Assembly (NCBI RefSeq): GCF_009208555.1
Contig: NZ_WFLI01000007.1
Location: forward strand, 124,001 to 188,000
Direction of reading: 5' to 3'
Length of the DNA stretch: 64,000 nt
Source of the DNA: Janthinobacterium violaceinigrum
GTDB taxonomy: Bacteria > Pseudomonadota > Gammaproteobacteria > Burkholderiales > Burkholderiaceae_D
Shown here: positions 1-9,178 of the stretch, piece after piece
Layout: each line of letters begins with the position of its first letter
How positions within the stretch are numbered: position 1 is the stretch's first letter
The notes under the pieces: generated by a model
The model's input: the letters and a program-made list of their open reading frames with translations, nothing else
Told to the model about the DNA's origin: nothing
Databases searched by the model: none
Program-made: the position numbers and the translations under genes

Positions 1-2
1 AA

Positions 3-929
3 GCGACGCCCATCCACCAGATCCACGTCTCGCGCCGCGGCCAGTTCGGGCGCAGCCTGATGGACCGCAGCGAGCATGGCGTCGAGGCGCTCGGCTATGT
101 AGCCCGTTACGGCGCCGTCGTCAGCGCGCTGGCCGACGTCTGCGAACGCCTGGGCGTGGCCAGCCTGCGCCCGGCGCTGGTCACGGGCAGCGTGGAGGAC
201 GCCGACGGCGTGAGCGTGCAGATCGAACAAGAAGGCGCCTCGTCAACCCTGCGCGCCAGCCTGCTGGTGCAGGCCGAGGGCGGCCTGTTCGGCCAGCAGC
301 AGGAACGCGCCGTCAGCCGCGATTATGGCCAAAGCGCCATCATTGCCCATGTGCGCACAAGTAGCCCCATCGCCCACCGCGCGTACGAGCGCTTCACCGA
401 CGAAGGCCCGCTGGCCCTGCTGCCGCAGGACGACGGCTACGCGCTGGTGTGGTGCGTGCCGCCCACGCGCGCCGAGCAATTGCTGGCGCTCGACGACGCG
501 GCCTTCCTGGCGCGCCTGGGCGCCGCCTTCGGCAGCCGCCTGGGACGCTTCACCCACACGACGGCGCGCCTGGCCTATCCGCTGGGCCTGAACGCGCAGG
601 CGGGCGGCACGGCGCGCACGGTGGCCATCGGCAATGCGGCGCAAACCCTGCACCCGGTGGCGGGACAGGGCCTGAACCTGGGCTTGCGCGACGCCGCCGT
701 GCTGGCCCGCGTGCTGGCGCAAGATGCCAGCCCCGCCGCGCTGGAACGCTACGCCAGCCTGCGCCAGGGCGACCGGGGACTGACCGTGCGCGTGACCGAC
801 ACCATGGCGCGCATTTTCACGGGCAGCACCCCTGCGCAGGGCTTGCTGGGCCTGTCGCTGGGCCTGCTGGACGCCTTCCGCCCGGCCCGCAAAGGCCTGG
901 CGGAACTGATGATGTACGGCCGCCGCTGA
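3..929 (+). CDS. ubiH: UbiH/COQ6-family FAD-dependent hydroxylase (3' part)
   Basis: The gene enters from the left edge; 308 residues are visible in the frame that starts at base 3, so the amino-terminal Rossmann FAD motif is outside the window. The visible part starts with the family-typical stretch HVSRRGQFGR and carries the second FAD-binding motif GNAAQTLHPVAGQGLNLGL near its carboxy-terminal third. Proteins of this family hydroxylate the aromatic ring of ubiquinone precursors at the cytoplasmic membrane using FAD and oxygen. Within the UbiH/UbiF/UbiI group the exact ring position cannot be settled from this fragment; UbiH is the best guess from the overall pattern. Confidence 0.85.
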   Translation, partial: ATPIHQIHVSRRGQFGRSLMDRSEHGVEALGYVARYGAVVSALADVCERLGVASLRPALVTGSVEDADGVSVQIEQEGASSTLRASLLVQAEGGLFGQQQERAVSRDYGQSAIIAHVRTSSPIAHRAYERFTDEGPLALLPQDDGYALVWCVPPTRAEQLLALDDAAFLARLGAAFGSRLGRFTHTTARLAYPLGLNAQAGGTARTVAIGNAAQTLHPVAGQGLNLGLRDAAVLARVLAQDASPAALERYASLRQGDRGLTVRVTDTMARIFTGSTPAQGLLGLSLGLLDAFRPARKGLAELMMYGRR

Positions 930-1044
930 TTCTTGACAATAAGGAAAGAGCACGGGCGAAAAAGAAACAGGCGGGATATCGGGCATGGAGTAAACGGCCC
1001 GCGGATGCGACAATGGCTGTCACCTGGCTTTTGGCGACCGTTCC

Positions 1045-1998
1045 ATGACAGATGCATTGCCCGCAGCACCGCCTGCCGCTCTTCCCGAAGTCCTTTTTTC
1101 CCGCCTGCTGGAAGACGCCCTCGACGCCGTCATCATCATCGACGAGCAGTGCCGCATCCGCTATATCAATGGCGCCATGCAGGCCTTGTCGGGCTATGCC
1201 AGCGGAGAACTGCTGGGCCAGACCCTGAACGGCCTGCTGCCCGACGCCGTCAGCGCGCAGCACGACAACCACGTGATCAACTACATCCGCAGCTCGCGCA
1301 CCTCCAGCGTGCTGGGCAAGATACGCGAATTCGCCATCCGCCACCGCGACACGCAAATGATCCCCATCGAGATGAAGGCGCTGGACCTGGGCGTGGTCGA
1401 TGGCCTGCGCTATTTCGGCGCCTTCCTGCTCGACGTGCGCGAACGGCGCGAACTGGCGGCAAAAAACGCCAGCCTGCTGGCGCAGCTGGAACAGCAGGCG
1501 CTGCACGATGCGCTGACGTCGCTGCCCAACCGGCGCGCCTATGAAGCGCAGGCCGAGCAGGCGATGGCGCGCGCGGCGCGCAGCGGCGCCGCACTGACCG
1601 TGGGCGTGGCCGACCTCGACCATTTCAAGAAGATCAACGACCGCCATGGCCATGCCGTGGGCGACGCCGTGCTGCGCACGGTGGCGCAGGTGCTGCGCGA
1701 CACGGGACGCATCACCGACGTGGCCGCGCGCCTGGGCGGCGAGGAATTCGGCCTGCTGTTCCCCGACGCGACCCTGCAGCAGGCACACCAGGTGGCCGAA
1801 CGCATCCGCGCAGCCGTGGCCGCCGCCATCACCCCCCTGCCCGATGGCCGCCAGCTGCAGGTCACCATCAGCATCGGCGTGGCGTCCCTGATGGCCGGCG
1901 CCAGCCTGGACGCGGCCATGTCCGATGCCGACAAGGCCCTGTATGCGGCCAAGCACCAGGGCCGCAACCAGGTCATTGCGGCGCCGGCCGTCCCATAA
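1045..1998 (+). CDS. PAS-GGDEF diguanylate cyclase
   Basis: This 317-residue cytoplasmic protein has a PAS sensor domain (about residues 18-140) and a GGDEF domain (about 155-312). The active-site signature is GGEEF at residues 231-235, so it should condense two GTP into cyclic-di-GMP. An RITD sequence sits exactly five residues before GGEEF, which matches the RxxD inhibitory site used for product feedback. No membrane segment or signal peptide is seen, so the input is probably a cytoplasmic ligand or redox cue bound by the PAS fold. The start has only a weak ribosome-binding site. The gene is followed at once by a strong bidirectional hairpin. Confidence 0.9.
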   Translation: MTDALPAAPPAALPEVLFSRLLEDALDAVIIIDEQCRIRYINGAMQALSGYASGELLGQTLNGLLPDAVSAQHDNHVINYIRSSRTSSVLGKIREFAIRHRDTQMIPIEMKALDLGVVDGLRYFGAFLLDVRERRELAAKNASLLAQLEQQALHDALTSLPNRRAYEAQAEQAMARAARSGAALTVGVADLDHFKKINDRHGHAVGDAVLRTVAQVLRDTGRITDVAARLGGEEFGLLFPDATLQQAHQVAERIRAAVAAAITPLPDGRQLQVTISIGVASLMAGASLDAAMSDADKALYAAKHQGRNQVIAAPAVP

Positions 1999-2003
1999 AA
2001 AAC

Positions 2004-2022
2004 GGCCCGCGCAAGGCGGGCC
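2004..2022. terminator. Bidirectional intrinsic terminator
   Basis: GGCCCGC and GCGGGCC form a 7-bp stem around a 5-nt loop. An A-run lies on the left and a T-rich stretch on the right. It separates the diguanylate cyclase gene from the convergent pnt operon and can serve both. Confidence 0.8.
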
Positions 2023-2047
2023 ATCTTCGTTGACGCAAGGGAGGGCC

Positions 2048-3514
2048 TTACTCGACGGCCTTCAGCATATCCTCGATCACCTTCTTCGCATCGCCAAACA
2101 CCATCATCGTGTTCGGCTGGTAGAACAGGTCGTTGTCCAGGCCCGCATAGCCGGACGCCATCGAGCGCTTGTTGACGATGATGCTCTTGGCTTTATACGC
2201 TTCCAGGATCGGCATGCCGGCGATCGGCGATTTCGGGTCCTTCGCCGCCGGGTTCACCACGTCATTCGCGCCCAGCACCAGCACCACGTCCGTCTGGCCG
2301 AATTCGCCGTTGATGTCTTCCATCTCGAAGACCTGGTCGTACGGCACTTCCGCCTCGGCCAGCAGCACGTTCATGTGGCCCGGCATGCGCCCCGCCACGG
2401 GGTGGATCGCATACTTGACGGTGACGCCCTTGTGCGTGAGCTTTTCCACCAGTTCCTTCAGCGAGTGCTGCGCGCGCGCCACGGCCAGGCCGTAGCCGGG
2501 CACGATGATGACGGTTTCCGCATTGCCCATGATGAAGGCGGCATCGTCGGCCGAACCCGATTTCACGGGACGCTGCTCCTGCGCGCCGGCCACGCCAGCC
2601 GCCGGCGTATCGCCGCCGAAGCCGCCGAGGATGACGTTGAAGAACGAGCGGTTCATCGCCTTGCACATGATGTACGACAGGATCGCGCCCGAGGAGCCGA
2701 CGAGCGAGCCGGCGATGATCAGCATCGAGTTATTCAGCGAAAACCCGATGCCGGCCGCAGCCCAGCCCGAGTAGCTGTTGAGCATGGACACCACCACCGG
2801 CATGTCGGCGCCGCCGATGGGGATGATGATCAGCACGCCCAGCGCAAACGCGATGACGGCCATGACGATGAACGGCGTCCACGCCGGTTCCACCCCGTCG
2901 GCAAAGCAGAACACCAGGCCCAGGGCGATCATCACCAGCGCCAGCACCAGGTTGAGCATGTGCTGGCCCTTGAAGCTGACGGGCGCGCCCTGGAACAGGC
3001 GGAACTTGTATTTGCCCGACAGCTTGCCGAAGGCGATCACCGAACCGGAGAAGGTGATGGCGCCGACAAAGGTGCCGATGAACAGCTCGAAGCGGTTACC
3101 GATGGGCAGCGCCTCGCCGTGCTTGGCGATATTGAAGGCCCACGGCTCGGACACGGCCGCCACGGCAATGCAGACGGCCGCCAGGCCGATCAGCGAATGC
3201 ATGGCCGCCACCAGTTCCGGCATCTTCGTCATTTCCACGGTTTTCGCCAGGTAGGCGCCGATGGCGCCGCCCGTGACGATGCCGATGACGACCAGGGTCA
3301 GGCCCATCCCGCCCGTCTGCTGCTCCTTCAGTTTCAGGATCAGCGCCACGGTGGTGACGGCGGCAATCGCCATGCCGCTCATGCCGAAGGCATTGCCGCG
3401 GCGCGCCGTCGACGGCGACGACAGCCCTTTCAAGGCCTGGATGAAGCACACCGAGGCGATCAGGTACATCATCGTCACCAGGTTCATGGTGACGAAGCTC
3501 ATGGCATGACTCAT
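2048..3514 (-). CDS. pntB: NAD(P) transhydrogenase beta subunit
   Basis: This 488-residue protein has a multi-helix amino-terminal membrane part and a carboxy-terminal NADP(H)-binding domain III from about residue 310. The domain III hallmarks [28 protein letters not shown] and ANDVVNP are all present. With the two alpha polypeptides it couples proton entry to hydride transfer from NADH to NADP+. Its start codon overlaps the stop of pntAB by four bases (ATGA), which points to translational coupling. It is the last gene of the pntAA-pntAB-pntB operon. Confidence 0.97.
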   Translation of the reverse strand: MSHAMSFVTMNLVTMMYLIASVCFIQALKGLSSPSTARRGNAFGMSGMAIAAVTTVALILKLKEQQTGGMGLTLVVIGIVTGGAIGAYLAKTVEMTKMPELVAAMHSLIGLAAVCIAVAAVSEPWAFNIAKHGEALPIGNRFELFIGTFVGAITFSGSVIAFGKLSGKYKFRLFQGAPVSFKGQHMLNLVLALVMIALGLVFCFADGVEPAWTPFIVMAVIAFALGVLIIIPIGGADMPVVVSMLNSYSGWAAAGIGFSLNNSMLIIAGSLVGSSGAILSYIMCKAMNRSFFNVILGGFGGDTPAAGVAGAQEQRPVKSGSADDAAFIMGNAETVIIVPGYGLAVARAQHSLKELVEKLTHKGVTVKYAIHPVAGRMPGHMNVLLAEAEVPYDQVFEMEDINGEFGQTDVVLVLGANDVVNPAAKDPKSPIAGMPILEAYKAKSIIVNKRSMASGYAGLDNDLFYQPNTMMVFGDAKKVIEDMLKAVE

Positions 3515-3825
3515 TCTTTTGCTCCTTGCTTGGCCTTCGGTTCTTTTTTGCGGAACATCTCGAGCATGCGCTGCGTGACGAGGAAGCCGCCAAACACGTT
3601 GACGGCGGCCAGCGCCACGGCCAGGGTGCCGGCCGCCTGCGCCAGCGGGCCTTCCGTCAGGCCGGCCGCCAGCATGGCGCCGACGATGATGATGGCGGAA
3701 ATGGCATTGGTAACGGCCATCAGCGGCGTGTGCAGCGCCGGCGTGACGGTCCAGACGACGTGGTAGCCGACATAAATGGCCAGCACGAAGATGATCAGGT
3801 TAATGATGGTGTGACTGATTTCCAT
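3511..3825 (-). CDS. pntAB: NAD(P) transhydrogenase alpha subunit, membrane part
   Basis: This 104-residue protein consists mainly of three hydrophobic segments and corresponds to the membrane domain that is fused to the NAD-binding domain in E. coli PntA. A separate reading frame is the usual arrangement in many alpha- and betaproteobacteria. I chose the ATG at 3825 ([13 protein letters not shown]) because GGAGAG lies at a good distance upstream; an in-frame upstream extension runs through the spacer and looks non-coding. It overlaps pntB by four bases. Confidence 0.93.
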   Translation of the reverse strand: MEISHTIINLIIFVLAIYVGYHVVWTVTPALHTPLMAVTNAISAIIIVGAMLAAGLTEGPLAQAAGTLAVALAAVNVFGGFLVTQRMLEMFRKKEPKAKQGAKE

Positions 3826-3857
3826 GATGTGGTTCTCTCCCGGTGCCGCGTGATTTT

Positions 3858-3896
3858 CGTAGCTTGGTTGCGTAGCTTGGTGGCGTAACTTACTTG
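3858..3896 (+). repeat. 13-bp tandem repeat between pntAA and pntAB
   Basis: CGTAGCTTGGTTG (3858-3870) is followed directly by CGTAGCTTGGTGG (3871-3883) and by a degenerate third copy, CGTAACTTACTTG (3884-3896). The third copy covers the pntAA stop codon (3890-3892). The array makes up most of the 64-bp spacer between the two alpha-subunit genes. Confidence 0.75.
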
Positions 3897-5002
3897 CGCA
3901 AGATCGCGCTGTCCGCGCACACCAGGCTGGCCTTGATGATTTCATCCTCGCGGTCGATCAGCAGCTGGTCGTCCTTGTCGATGATGAGCTTTAAAAAGTC
4001 CAGCACGTTGCGCGCGTACAGGGCCGAGGCATCGGCCGCCACCAGGGTCGCCAGGTTCGGCTCGCCCACGATATACACGCCATGCTTGAGCACCGTCTTG
4101 CCCAGTTCGGACAGGGGGCAGTTGCCGCCCTGCTCCACGGCCAGGTCGACGATGACGGAACCCGGCTTCATGGCCTTCACCGTTTCTTCGGAAATCAGCA
4201 CGGGCGCGGCGCGGCCGGGAATCAGGGCGGTGGTGATGATGATGTCGGCCAGCTTCGCCCGTTCGTGCACCAGTTCGGCCTGGCGGCGCATCCAGTCGGC
4301 CGGCATGGCGCGCGCATAGCCGCCCGAGCCCTTGGCGATTTCCTTTTCTTCATCGGTCAGGAACGGCACGTCGAGAAACTTGGCGCCCAGGGATTCCACC
4401 TGTTCCTTGACGGGCGGGCGCACGTCGGACGCCTCGATGACGGCGCCCAGGCGCTTGGCCGTGGCGATCGCCTGCAAGCCTGCCACGCCCACGCCCATGA
4501 TCAGCACGCGGGCCGCCTTCACGGTGCCGGCCGCCGTCATCAGCATGGGCATGAAGCGCTGGTAGGTATTGGCCGCCACCAGCACGGCCTTGTAGCCGGC
4601 GATGTTCGCCTGCGACGACAGCACGTCCATCGACTGGGCGCGCGTGATGCGCGGCACGGCTTCCAGGGCGAAGGCGGACAGCCCGGCCGTGGCCATGGCG
4701 GCGATATTGTCCGCGTCAAACGGGTTCAACATGCCGATCAGCACCGTGCCGCTGGCCATCAGGGCACGTTCACCGGCATCGGGCGCGCGCACCTTGAGCA
4801 CGATGGCGCAGCCATAGGCTTCCTGGGCGCTACCGATCTGCGCGCCGGCGGCGGCATACGCATCGTCGGGAATCGAGGCCTGCAGGCCCGCTCCCGACTG
4901 CACGACGACTTGATGTTTGGCTGCCAGTTTCTTGACTGTCTCGGGCGTTGCTGCCACCCGTGTTTCACCAGGCCGTGTTTCGGCCGGTATGCCTATCCTC
5001 AT
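3890..5002 (-). CDS. pntAA: NAD(P) transhydrogenase alpha subunit, NAD-binding part
   Basis: This 370-residue soluble domain I protein belongs to the alanine dehydrogenase/transhydrogenase family. It opens with [17 protein letters not shown], typical of the family, and has the NAD-binding Rossmann motif [19 protein letters not shown]. It binds NAD(H) and docks on the PntAB/PntB membrane core. The start at 5002 is supported by GGAGG a few bases upstream. It leads the operon; its upstream region carries a sequence shared with the region upstream of ridA (see findings). Confidence 0.96.
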   Translation of the reverse strand: MRIGIPAETRPGETRVAATPETVKKLAAKHQVVVQSGAGLQASIPDDAYAAAGAQIGSAQEAYGCAIVLKVRAPDAGERALMASGTVLIGMLNPFDADNIAAMATAGLSAFALEAVPRITRAQSMDVLSSQANIAGYKAVLVAANTYQRFMPMLMTAAGTVKAARVLIMGVGVAGLQAIATAKRLGAVIEASDVRPPVKEQVESLGAKFLDVPFLTDEEKEIAKGSGGYARAMPADWMRRQAELVHERAKLADIIITTALIPGRAAPVLISEETVKAMKPGSVIVDLAVEQGGNCPLSELGKTVLKHGVYIVGEPNLATLVAADASALYARNVLDFLKLIIDKDDQLLIDREDEIIKASLVCADSAILRK

Positions 5003-5414
5003 GATGCCTCCGCTAATTGATAAACTGACTAGAATCTAACACGGAAAGCAGCGCGTTAAACGTTTGTGAACCAGCAACTTTTAGTCGTACGACACTAATT
5101 CCACCAGCATCCCCCGATTCGTTTCACCATGCGGCGCGGCGACCATATTGTGGGAAAGTTGTGTCAATCTCACCACAGTCGAGCGTGCGTGCGCGCTTGT
5201 TTTGACCACAGGGAAAGCCTATATTAGCGGGCGCTTCCTGCCATCTTGCCGCCAAAGCCCCCATGCTAGTGCGCTCCCCGGGAAAGACGTAAGTACCTCC
5301 CACCGCTATTTGCTAAAACGTTGTCATTTATCAATATGTCCGCGCAACAGAAGGCCGGGTTCAAACCGCGCGCGCAGAACAAGATAAAATGTCGGCTCTT
5401 TCAAGGATGGAATC
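5003..5414. promoter_or_regulatory. Divergent intergenic region, pntAA / Nudix gene
   Basis: This 412-bp spacer separates two divergent operons. On the minus side, GTGAACCAGCAACTTTTAGT (5066-5085) closely matches a sequence upstream of ridA. On the plus side, a TAAAAT box about 27 bases before the Nudix start is a possible -10, with no good -35. A 79-codon open frame at 5148-5387 shows no protein-like features and is not called. Confidence 0.5.
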
Positions 5415-5894
5415 ATGCCGAGAATCTGGAAACCCTCTGTCACCGTTGCCGCCATCGTCGAGCGCGACGGCCTGTTTTTACTGATTGAAGAAGAGACCAG
5501 CGAAGGCATCAAGCTGAATCAGCCGGCCGGCCACCTCGACCCGTTCGAGTCGCTGGAGCAGGCGGTGATCCGCGAAACGCTGGAAGAAGCGGCCTACGAT
5601 TTCATCCCCACGGCACTGGTCGGCATGTACATGTCGCGCTATCAGTCACTGCGCACGGGCGAGGACGTGACCTATTTGCGCTTCACCTTTTGCGGCACGG
5701 CCGGCGCCGAGCATGACCGCCCGCTGGACGAAGGCATCATCCGCACCCTGTGGATGACGCGCGACGAGCTGGCCGCGTGCCAGGAACGCCACCGCAGCCC
5801 CCTGGTGCTGCAGTGCGTGGACGAATACCTGGCTGGCCGGCGCGCGCCGCTGGCCCTGCTGCACACGCATGCGTCCGTTTTCAATAGCGTATAG
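5415..5894 (+). CDS. nudJ: NudJ-like Nudix hydrolase
   Basis: This 159-residue protein has a Nudix box starting at GHLDPFESLEQAVIRETLEE, fitting GX5EX7REUXEE; the usual Gly near the end of the box is Ala here. Nudix enzymes hydrolyse nucleoside diphosphate-linked compounds. The location 31 bp before mnmA matches the E. coli nudJ-mnmA neighbourhood, where NudJ acts on hydroxymethylpyrimidine pyrophosphate and nucleoside di/triphosphates; substrate here is inferred. AAGGA upstream supports the ATG at 5415. Confidence 0.85.
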   Translation: MPRIWKPSVTVAAIVERDGLFLLIEEETSEGIKLNQPAGHLDPFESLEQAVIRETLEEAAYDFIPTALVGMYMSRYQSLRTGEDVTYLRFTFCGTAGAEHDRPLDEGIIRTLWMTRDELAACQERHRSPLVLQCVDEYLAGRRAPLALLHTHASVFNSV

Positions 5895-5925
5895 CAATAT
5901 TATCTAAAAGTAACTGGAAAGCAAG

Positions 5926-7047
5926 ATGAGCAAGAAGAAAGTCGTTATCGGCATGTCGGGCGGGGTCGATTCCTCGGTCGCGGCATGGATGCTGAAGGAA
6001 CAAGGCTATGAAGTCATCGGCCTGTTCATGAAAAACTGGGAAGATGACGACGATTCGGAATACTGCTCCACGCGCCAGGACTGGATCGACGCGGCCAGCG
6101 TGGCCGACGTCATCGGCGTCGATATCGAAGCCGTCAATTTCGCCTCCGAATACAAGGACCGCGTGTTCGCCGATTTCCTGCGCGAGTACCAGGCCGGCCG
6201 CACGCCGAACCCGGACGTGCTGTGCAACGCCGAAATCAAGTTCAAGGCCTTCCTCGACCACGCCATGACCCTGGGCGCCGACCTGATCGCCACCGGCCAC
6301 TATGCGCGCGTGCGCCAGGCGCCGACGGACGCGGGCCGCTACGAATTGCTCAAGGCCGTCGACGCCAGCAAGGACCAGAGCTACTTCCTGCACCGTTTGA
6401 ATCAGGCGCAGCTGTCGAAAACCCTGTTCCCGCTCGGTGAAATCCCGAAGACGCAAGTGCGCCAGATCGCCGAAAAACTGGGTTTGCCGAACGCGCAGAA
6501 GAAGGATTCGACGGGCATCTGCTTTATCGGCGAACGCCCGTTCCGCGAATTCCTGAACCGCTACCTGTCGTACAAGCCGGGTCCCATGAAAACGGCGGAC
6601 GGCAAGACGGTGGGCGAACACGTGGGACTGAGTTTCTATACGCTGGGCCAGCGCAAGGGCATCGGCATCGGCGGCGTGAAGTCGTACCAGAATGCCGATG
6701 GCAGCAGCGACGCCTGGTATGTGGCGCGCAAGGATATCGCCAACAACACCTTGTGGGTGGTGCAGGGCCATGACCACCCGTGGCTGCTGTCGCCCGCCTT
6801 GAGCGCCGACCAGGCCAGCTGGGTGGCCGGTGTGGCGCCGCAGGCGGGCGCCTTGAGCGCCAAGACGCGCTACCGCCAGGCCGACGTGGCTTGCCAGTTG
6901 CTGCCGGATGGAAATGAACTGTTCAGCCTGGCCTTCGACCAGGCCCAATGGGCCGTCACCCCGGGCCAGTCGGCCGTGCTGTACGACGGCGACGTGTGCC
7001 TGGGCGGCGGCATCATCGCCAGCGCCACAGGTTTGGCCGGCAGCTAG
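5926..7047 (+). CDS. mnmA: tRNA-specific 2-thiouridylase MnmA
   Basis: This 373-residue enzyme puts the sulfur on position 2 of the wobble uridine (U34) of tRNA-Lys, -Glu and -Gln, taking it from the TusE/IscS relay. The PP-loop GMSGGVDSS lies at residues 9-17. The two catalytic cysteines are C100 (in [10 protein letters not shown]) and C199 (in [10 protein letters not shown]). It is full length for the family. It is probably co-transcribed with the Nudix gene. Its TAG stop lies in a CTAG that also supplies the stop of the convergent receiver gene. Confidence 0.97.
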   Translation: MSKKKVVIGMSGGVDSSVAAWMLKEQGYEVIGLFMKNWEDDDDSEYCSTRQDWIDAASVADVIGVDIEAVNFASEYKDRVFADFLREYQAGRTPNPDVLCNAEIKFKAFLDHAMTLGADLIATGHYARVRQAPTDAGRYELLKAVDASKDQSYFLHRLNQAQLSKTLFPLGEIPKTQVRQIAEKLGLPNAQKKDSTGICFIGERPFREFLNRYLSYKPGPMKTADGKTVGEHVGLSFYTLGQRKGIGIGGVKSYQNADGSSDAWYVARKDIANNTLWVVQGHDHPWLLSPALSADQASWVAGVAPQAGALSAKTRYRQADVACQLLPDGNELFSLAFDQAQWAVTPGQSAVLYDGDVCLGGGIIASATGLAGS

Positions 7048-7454
7048 GAGTTGCCCTGCGCAGCGGCGGCCAGGGCCTGCTGCTTGCGCACCATGGCAAT
7101 GACGGTATTGCGCACGGTTTTCAGGACCGTGTCGGCCATGAAGGGTTTCACGATGAAGCCCGACACGCCCATCGCATGGGCCGCCTGCAGCGAGGCGGCG
7201 TCGATGCCGCCCGACACCATGAAGATCAGCGTCTTCGGATACTGGGCGCGGATGGTTTGCACCACGTTGCTGCCGTCTTCCACCTGCTCGCGCGCGATGC
7301 ACACGAAATGCGGGTGGTGCTTGACCAGCAGCGCCAGCCCCAGCGCGCTGGTGTGCGTCTGCCCGCAGACATCGTAGCCGCCATCGGTCAGGACCGTGTT
7401 CAGCAGGCCGCGCGCCACGGCGCTGCTATCGATCAGGACTGTCTTTAACATCAT
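7044..7454 (-). CDS. Receiver-domain protein lacking the phospho-acceptor
   Basis: This 136-residue single-domain protein has the CheY-like fold pattern from residue 3 ([16 protein letters not shown]) through VSGG (Ser/Thr switch) to VKPF (conserved Lys). The place where the phospho-accepting Asp should follow strand 3 reads [14 protein letters not shown], with no Asp at the acceptor position, and the acidic pair is reduced to one Asp. It is therefore probably a phosphorylation-independent receiver. No output domain or partner kinase lies nearby. A second in-frame ATG is three bases downstream of the start given. Confidence 0.8.
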   Translation of the reverse strand: MMLKTVLIDSSAVARGLLNTVLTDGGYDVCGQTHTSALGLALLVKHHPHFVCIAREQVEDGSNVVQTIRAQYPKTLIFMVSGGIDAASLQAAHAMGVSGFIVKPFMADTVLKTVRNTVIAMVRKQQALAAAAQGNS

Positions 7455-7496
7455 GATTACTTTCCTTGCTTGATTATTCTTGTCTTGCGCCGGCGA

Positions 7497-8270
7497 TCAC
7501 TTTTCCCATACCAGCTTGTTCCAGGTAACACCCAGGGTCACGTCCGTCTTGAGTTCTACCAACTTTCTTGAAAGATACAGTATTTCCCGCTCTTTTCGCA
7601 GGCTTTCGCCCAGCGCGCCGGGCAAAATCCCCGCGCCCGCCATCACGGCGTCGATATTGCCGTAGGCGCGCAACAGTTTCGCGCCCGTCTTCAGGCCGAT
7701 CTTCGACACGCCGGGAATGCTGTCGGTGACGTCGCCCATCAGCGCCAGCAGGTCGGGCAGCAGTTCCGGCGGCACGCCGAACTTTTTCTCGACCCAGGCG
7801 TGGTCGTGCCAGACGCCCTTGAAATGGTCCCACACGAGCGCGCCGTGGGCGATCAGGCCGTGCAGATCCTTGTCGGTGGTGGCGATGACGGCCGCGCCGC
7901 GCCCCTCGTGCAGCCAGCGCATGACGGCCGTGCCGATCACGTCGTCGGCCTCGACCTCGGGAATGCTGACCACATGCATGCCGAAGCTGGCCAGGGTGGC
8001 ATAGAAGCCGGGCAAGGCGTCGCGCAGCACTTGCGGCATGGGCTGGCGCCCTTCGCGGTAGCCCGCATACAGGGCATGGCGCCAGGTGGGCCCGCCAAAA
8101 TCAAAGGCCGGCAGGATGTGCGTCGGCTCGTGGTCGTTGATGAGGGTGCGAAACGACGACAGCGCATGGCGCAGCGCGATCTCCGCCTTCAGGTCGGAAT
8201 CGGGTTCAGGACTGGCTTCGTAGACGCGGCGTACGATATTCAAGCCGTCGATAGCGAGGAGTCTGGCCAT
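7497..8270 (-). CDS. 5'-3' exonuclease, Xni / FEN-like
   Basis: This 257-residue protein resembles the stand-alone 5'-nuclease domain of DNA polymerase I and E. coli Xni (ExoIX). Metal-site features are visible in order: LLAIDGLNIVRR at the amino end, EVEADDVIGT, TTDKDLHGLI, and GDVTDSIPGVSKIGLKTG, which ends in the helix-hairpin-helix DNA-binding motif. It should cut 5' flaps or single strands during repair or Okazaki processing. In E. coli, Xni has lost part of the metal site; the acidic clusters here look more complete, but I did not align them residue by residue. Confidence 0.88.
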   Translation of the reverse strand: MARLLAIDGLNIVRRVYEASPEPDSDLKAEIALRHALSSFRTLINDHEPTHILPAFDFGGPTWRHALYAGYREGRQPMPQVLRDALPGFYATLASFGMHVVSIPEVEADDVIGTAVMRWLHEGRGAAVIATTDKDLHGLIAHGALVWDHFKGVWHDHAWVEKKFGVPPELLPDLLALMGDVTDSIPGVSKIGLKTGAKLLRAYGNIDAVMAGAGILPGALGESLRKEREILYLSRKLVELKTDVTLGVTWNKLVWEK

Positions 8271-8341
8271 GCGGTAAGTGGATACTGGTTGAATCGGGCA
8301 TTTTACCGTATGGTTCCCCGCACATCGGCCTTGAATGCCCC

Positions 8342-9013
8342 TTATTTGGCGAAATCGTAGGGCCCGCCCTTTTCCAACGCGCGCTGATACGCCGGGCGCG
8401 CATGGATGCGCTGCAGGAAGGCCGTCAGCTTGGGCTGGCGTTCGTCGAGTCCGCCGCGCATGGCCGCCGCTTCCAGCGGAAAGCTCATCTGGATGTCGGC
8501 CGCCGTGAATTCATTGCCGGCAAACCATTTGGCCTTCTCCAGTTCCGCTTCCATATAGGCCAGCTGGCTGTGGATATTGGGCAAGATGAAGCTGTGCTTG
8601 ACCTTGCTGGCGATGCCGCGCGCGATCGGTTTCACGAAGAACGGCATGGGCGACGATTCGACCTTGTCGAATACCAGCTTCAGCAGCAGCGGCGGCATGG
8701 CCGAGCCTTCCGCGAAATGCAGCCAGTAGGTCCAGCGCAGCTTGTCCGGCGTACCCGCCGCCGGTATCAGGCGGCCATTGCCGTAGCGTTCGACCAGGTA
8801 CTCGATGATGGCGCCCGATTCGGCGACGGTGTTGGCGCCATCCGTGATCACGGGCGACTTGCCCAGCGGATGGACGGCCTTCAAGGACGCAGGCGCCAGC
8901 ATGGTTTTCGGGTCGCGCTGATAGCGCTTGACCTCGTAGTCGAGGCCCAGTTCCTCGAGCAGCCAGAGCACGCGCTGCGAGCGCGAATTGTTCAGATGGT
9001 GGACGACGATCAT
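8342..9013 (-). CDS. Glutathione S-transferase family protein (1)
   Basis: This 223-residue protein has a thioredoxin-like amino domain (about 1-80, with the NNSRSQRVLWLLEELGL active-site region and the glutathione-contact ESGAIIEYL) and an all-helical carboxy domain. It would conjugate or reduce substrates with glutathione; the substrate cannot be told from sequence. I set the start at 9013 (MIVVHHLNNSRS). A longer in-frame extension upstream overlaps the promoter of the divergent gene and is antisense to real coding sequence. It is one of three GSTs in the window. Confidence 0.9.
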   Translation of the reverse strand: MIVVHHLNNSRSQRVLWLLEELGLDYEVKRYQRDPKTMLAPASLKAVHPLGKSPVITDGANTVAESGAIIEYLVERYGNGRLIPAAGTPDKLRWTYWLHFAEGSAMPPLLLKLVFDKVESSPMPFFVKPIARGIASKVKHSFILPNIHSQLAYMEAELEKAKWFAGNEFTAADIQMSFPLEAAAMRGGLDERQPKLTAFLQRIHARPAYQRALEKGGPYDFAK

Positions 9014-9178
9014 GGTTTTCCCGTTAGGCGATGGTTGAGTTCCAGTATAGCCGGGACGGCCGGATCGGGCAGCGCATGAAGATGCGCAAAAAGAAATTGC
9101 GAAAAACAGTATTTTCAATTGATAACTATTCCATATTCCCTTATCTTGTTTTGTTTCCAATAAGTAAGGATTTTCCCC

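Noticed and set aside
5148-5387. A 79-codon frame in the pntAA/Nudix spacer
   Set aside because: It has no ribosome site, no protein-like pattern and lies over likely regulatory sequence.
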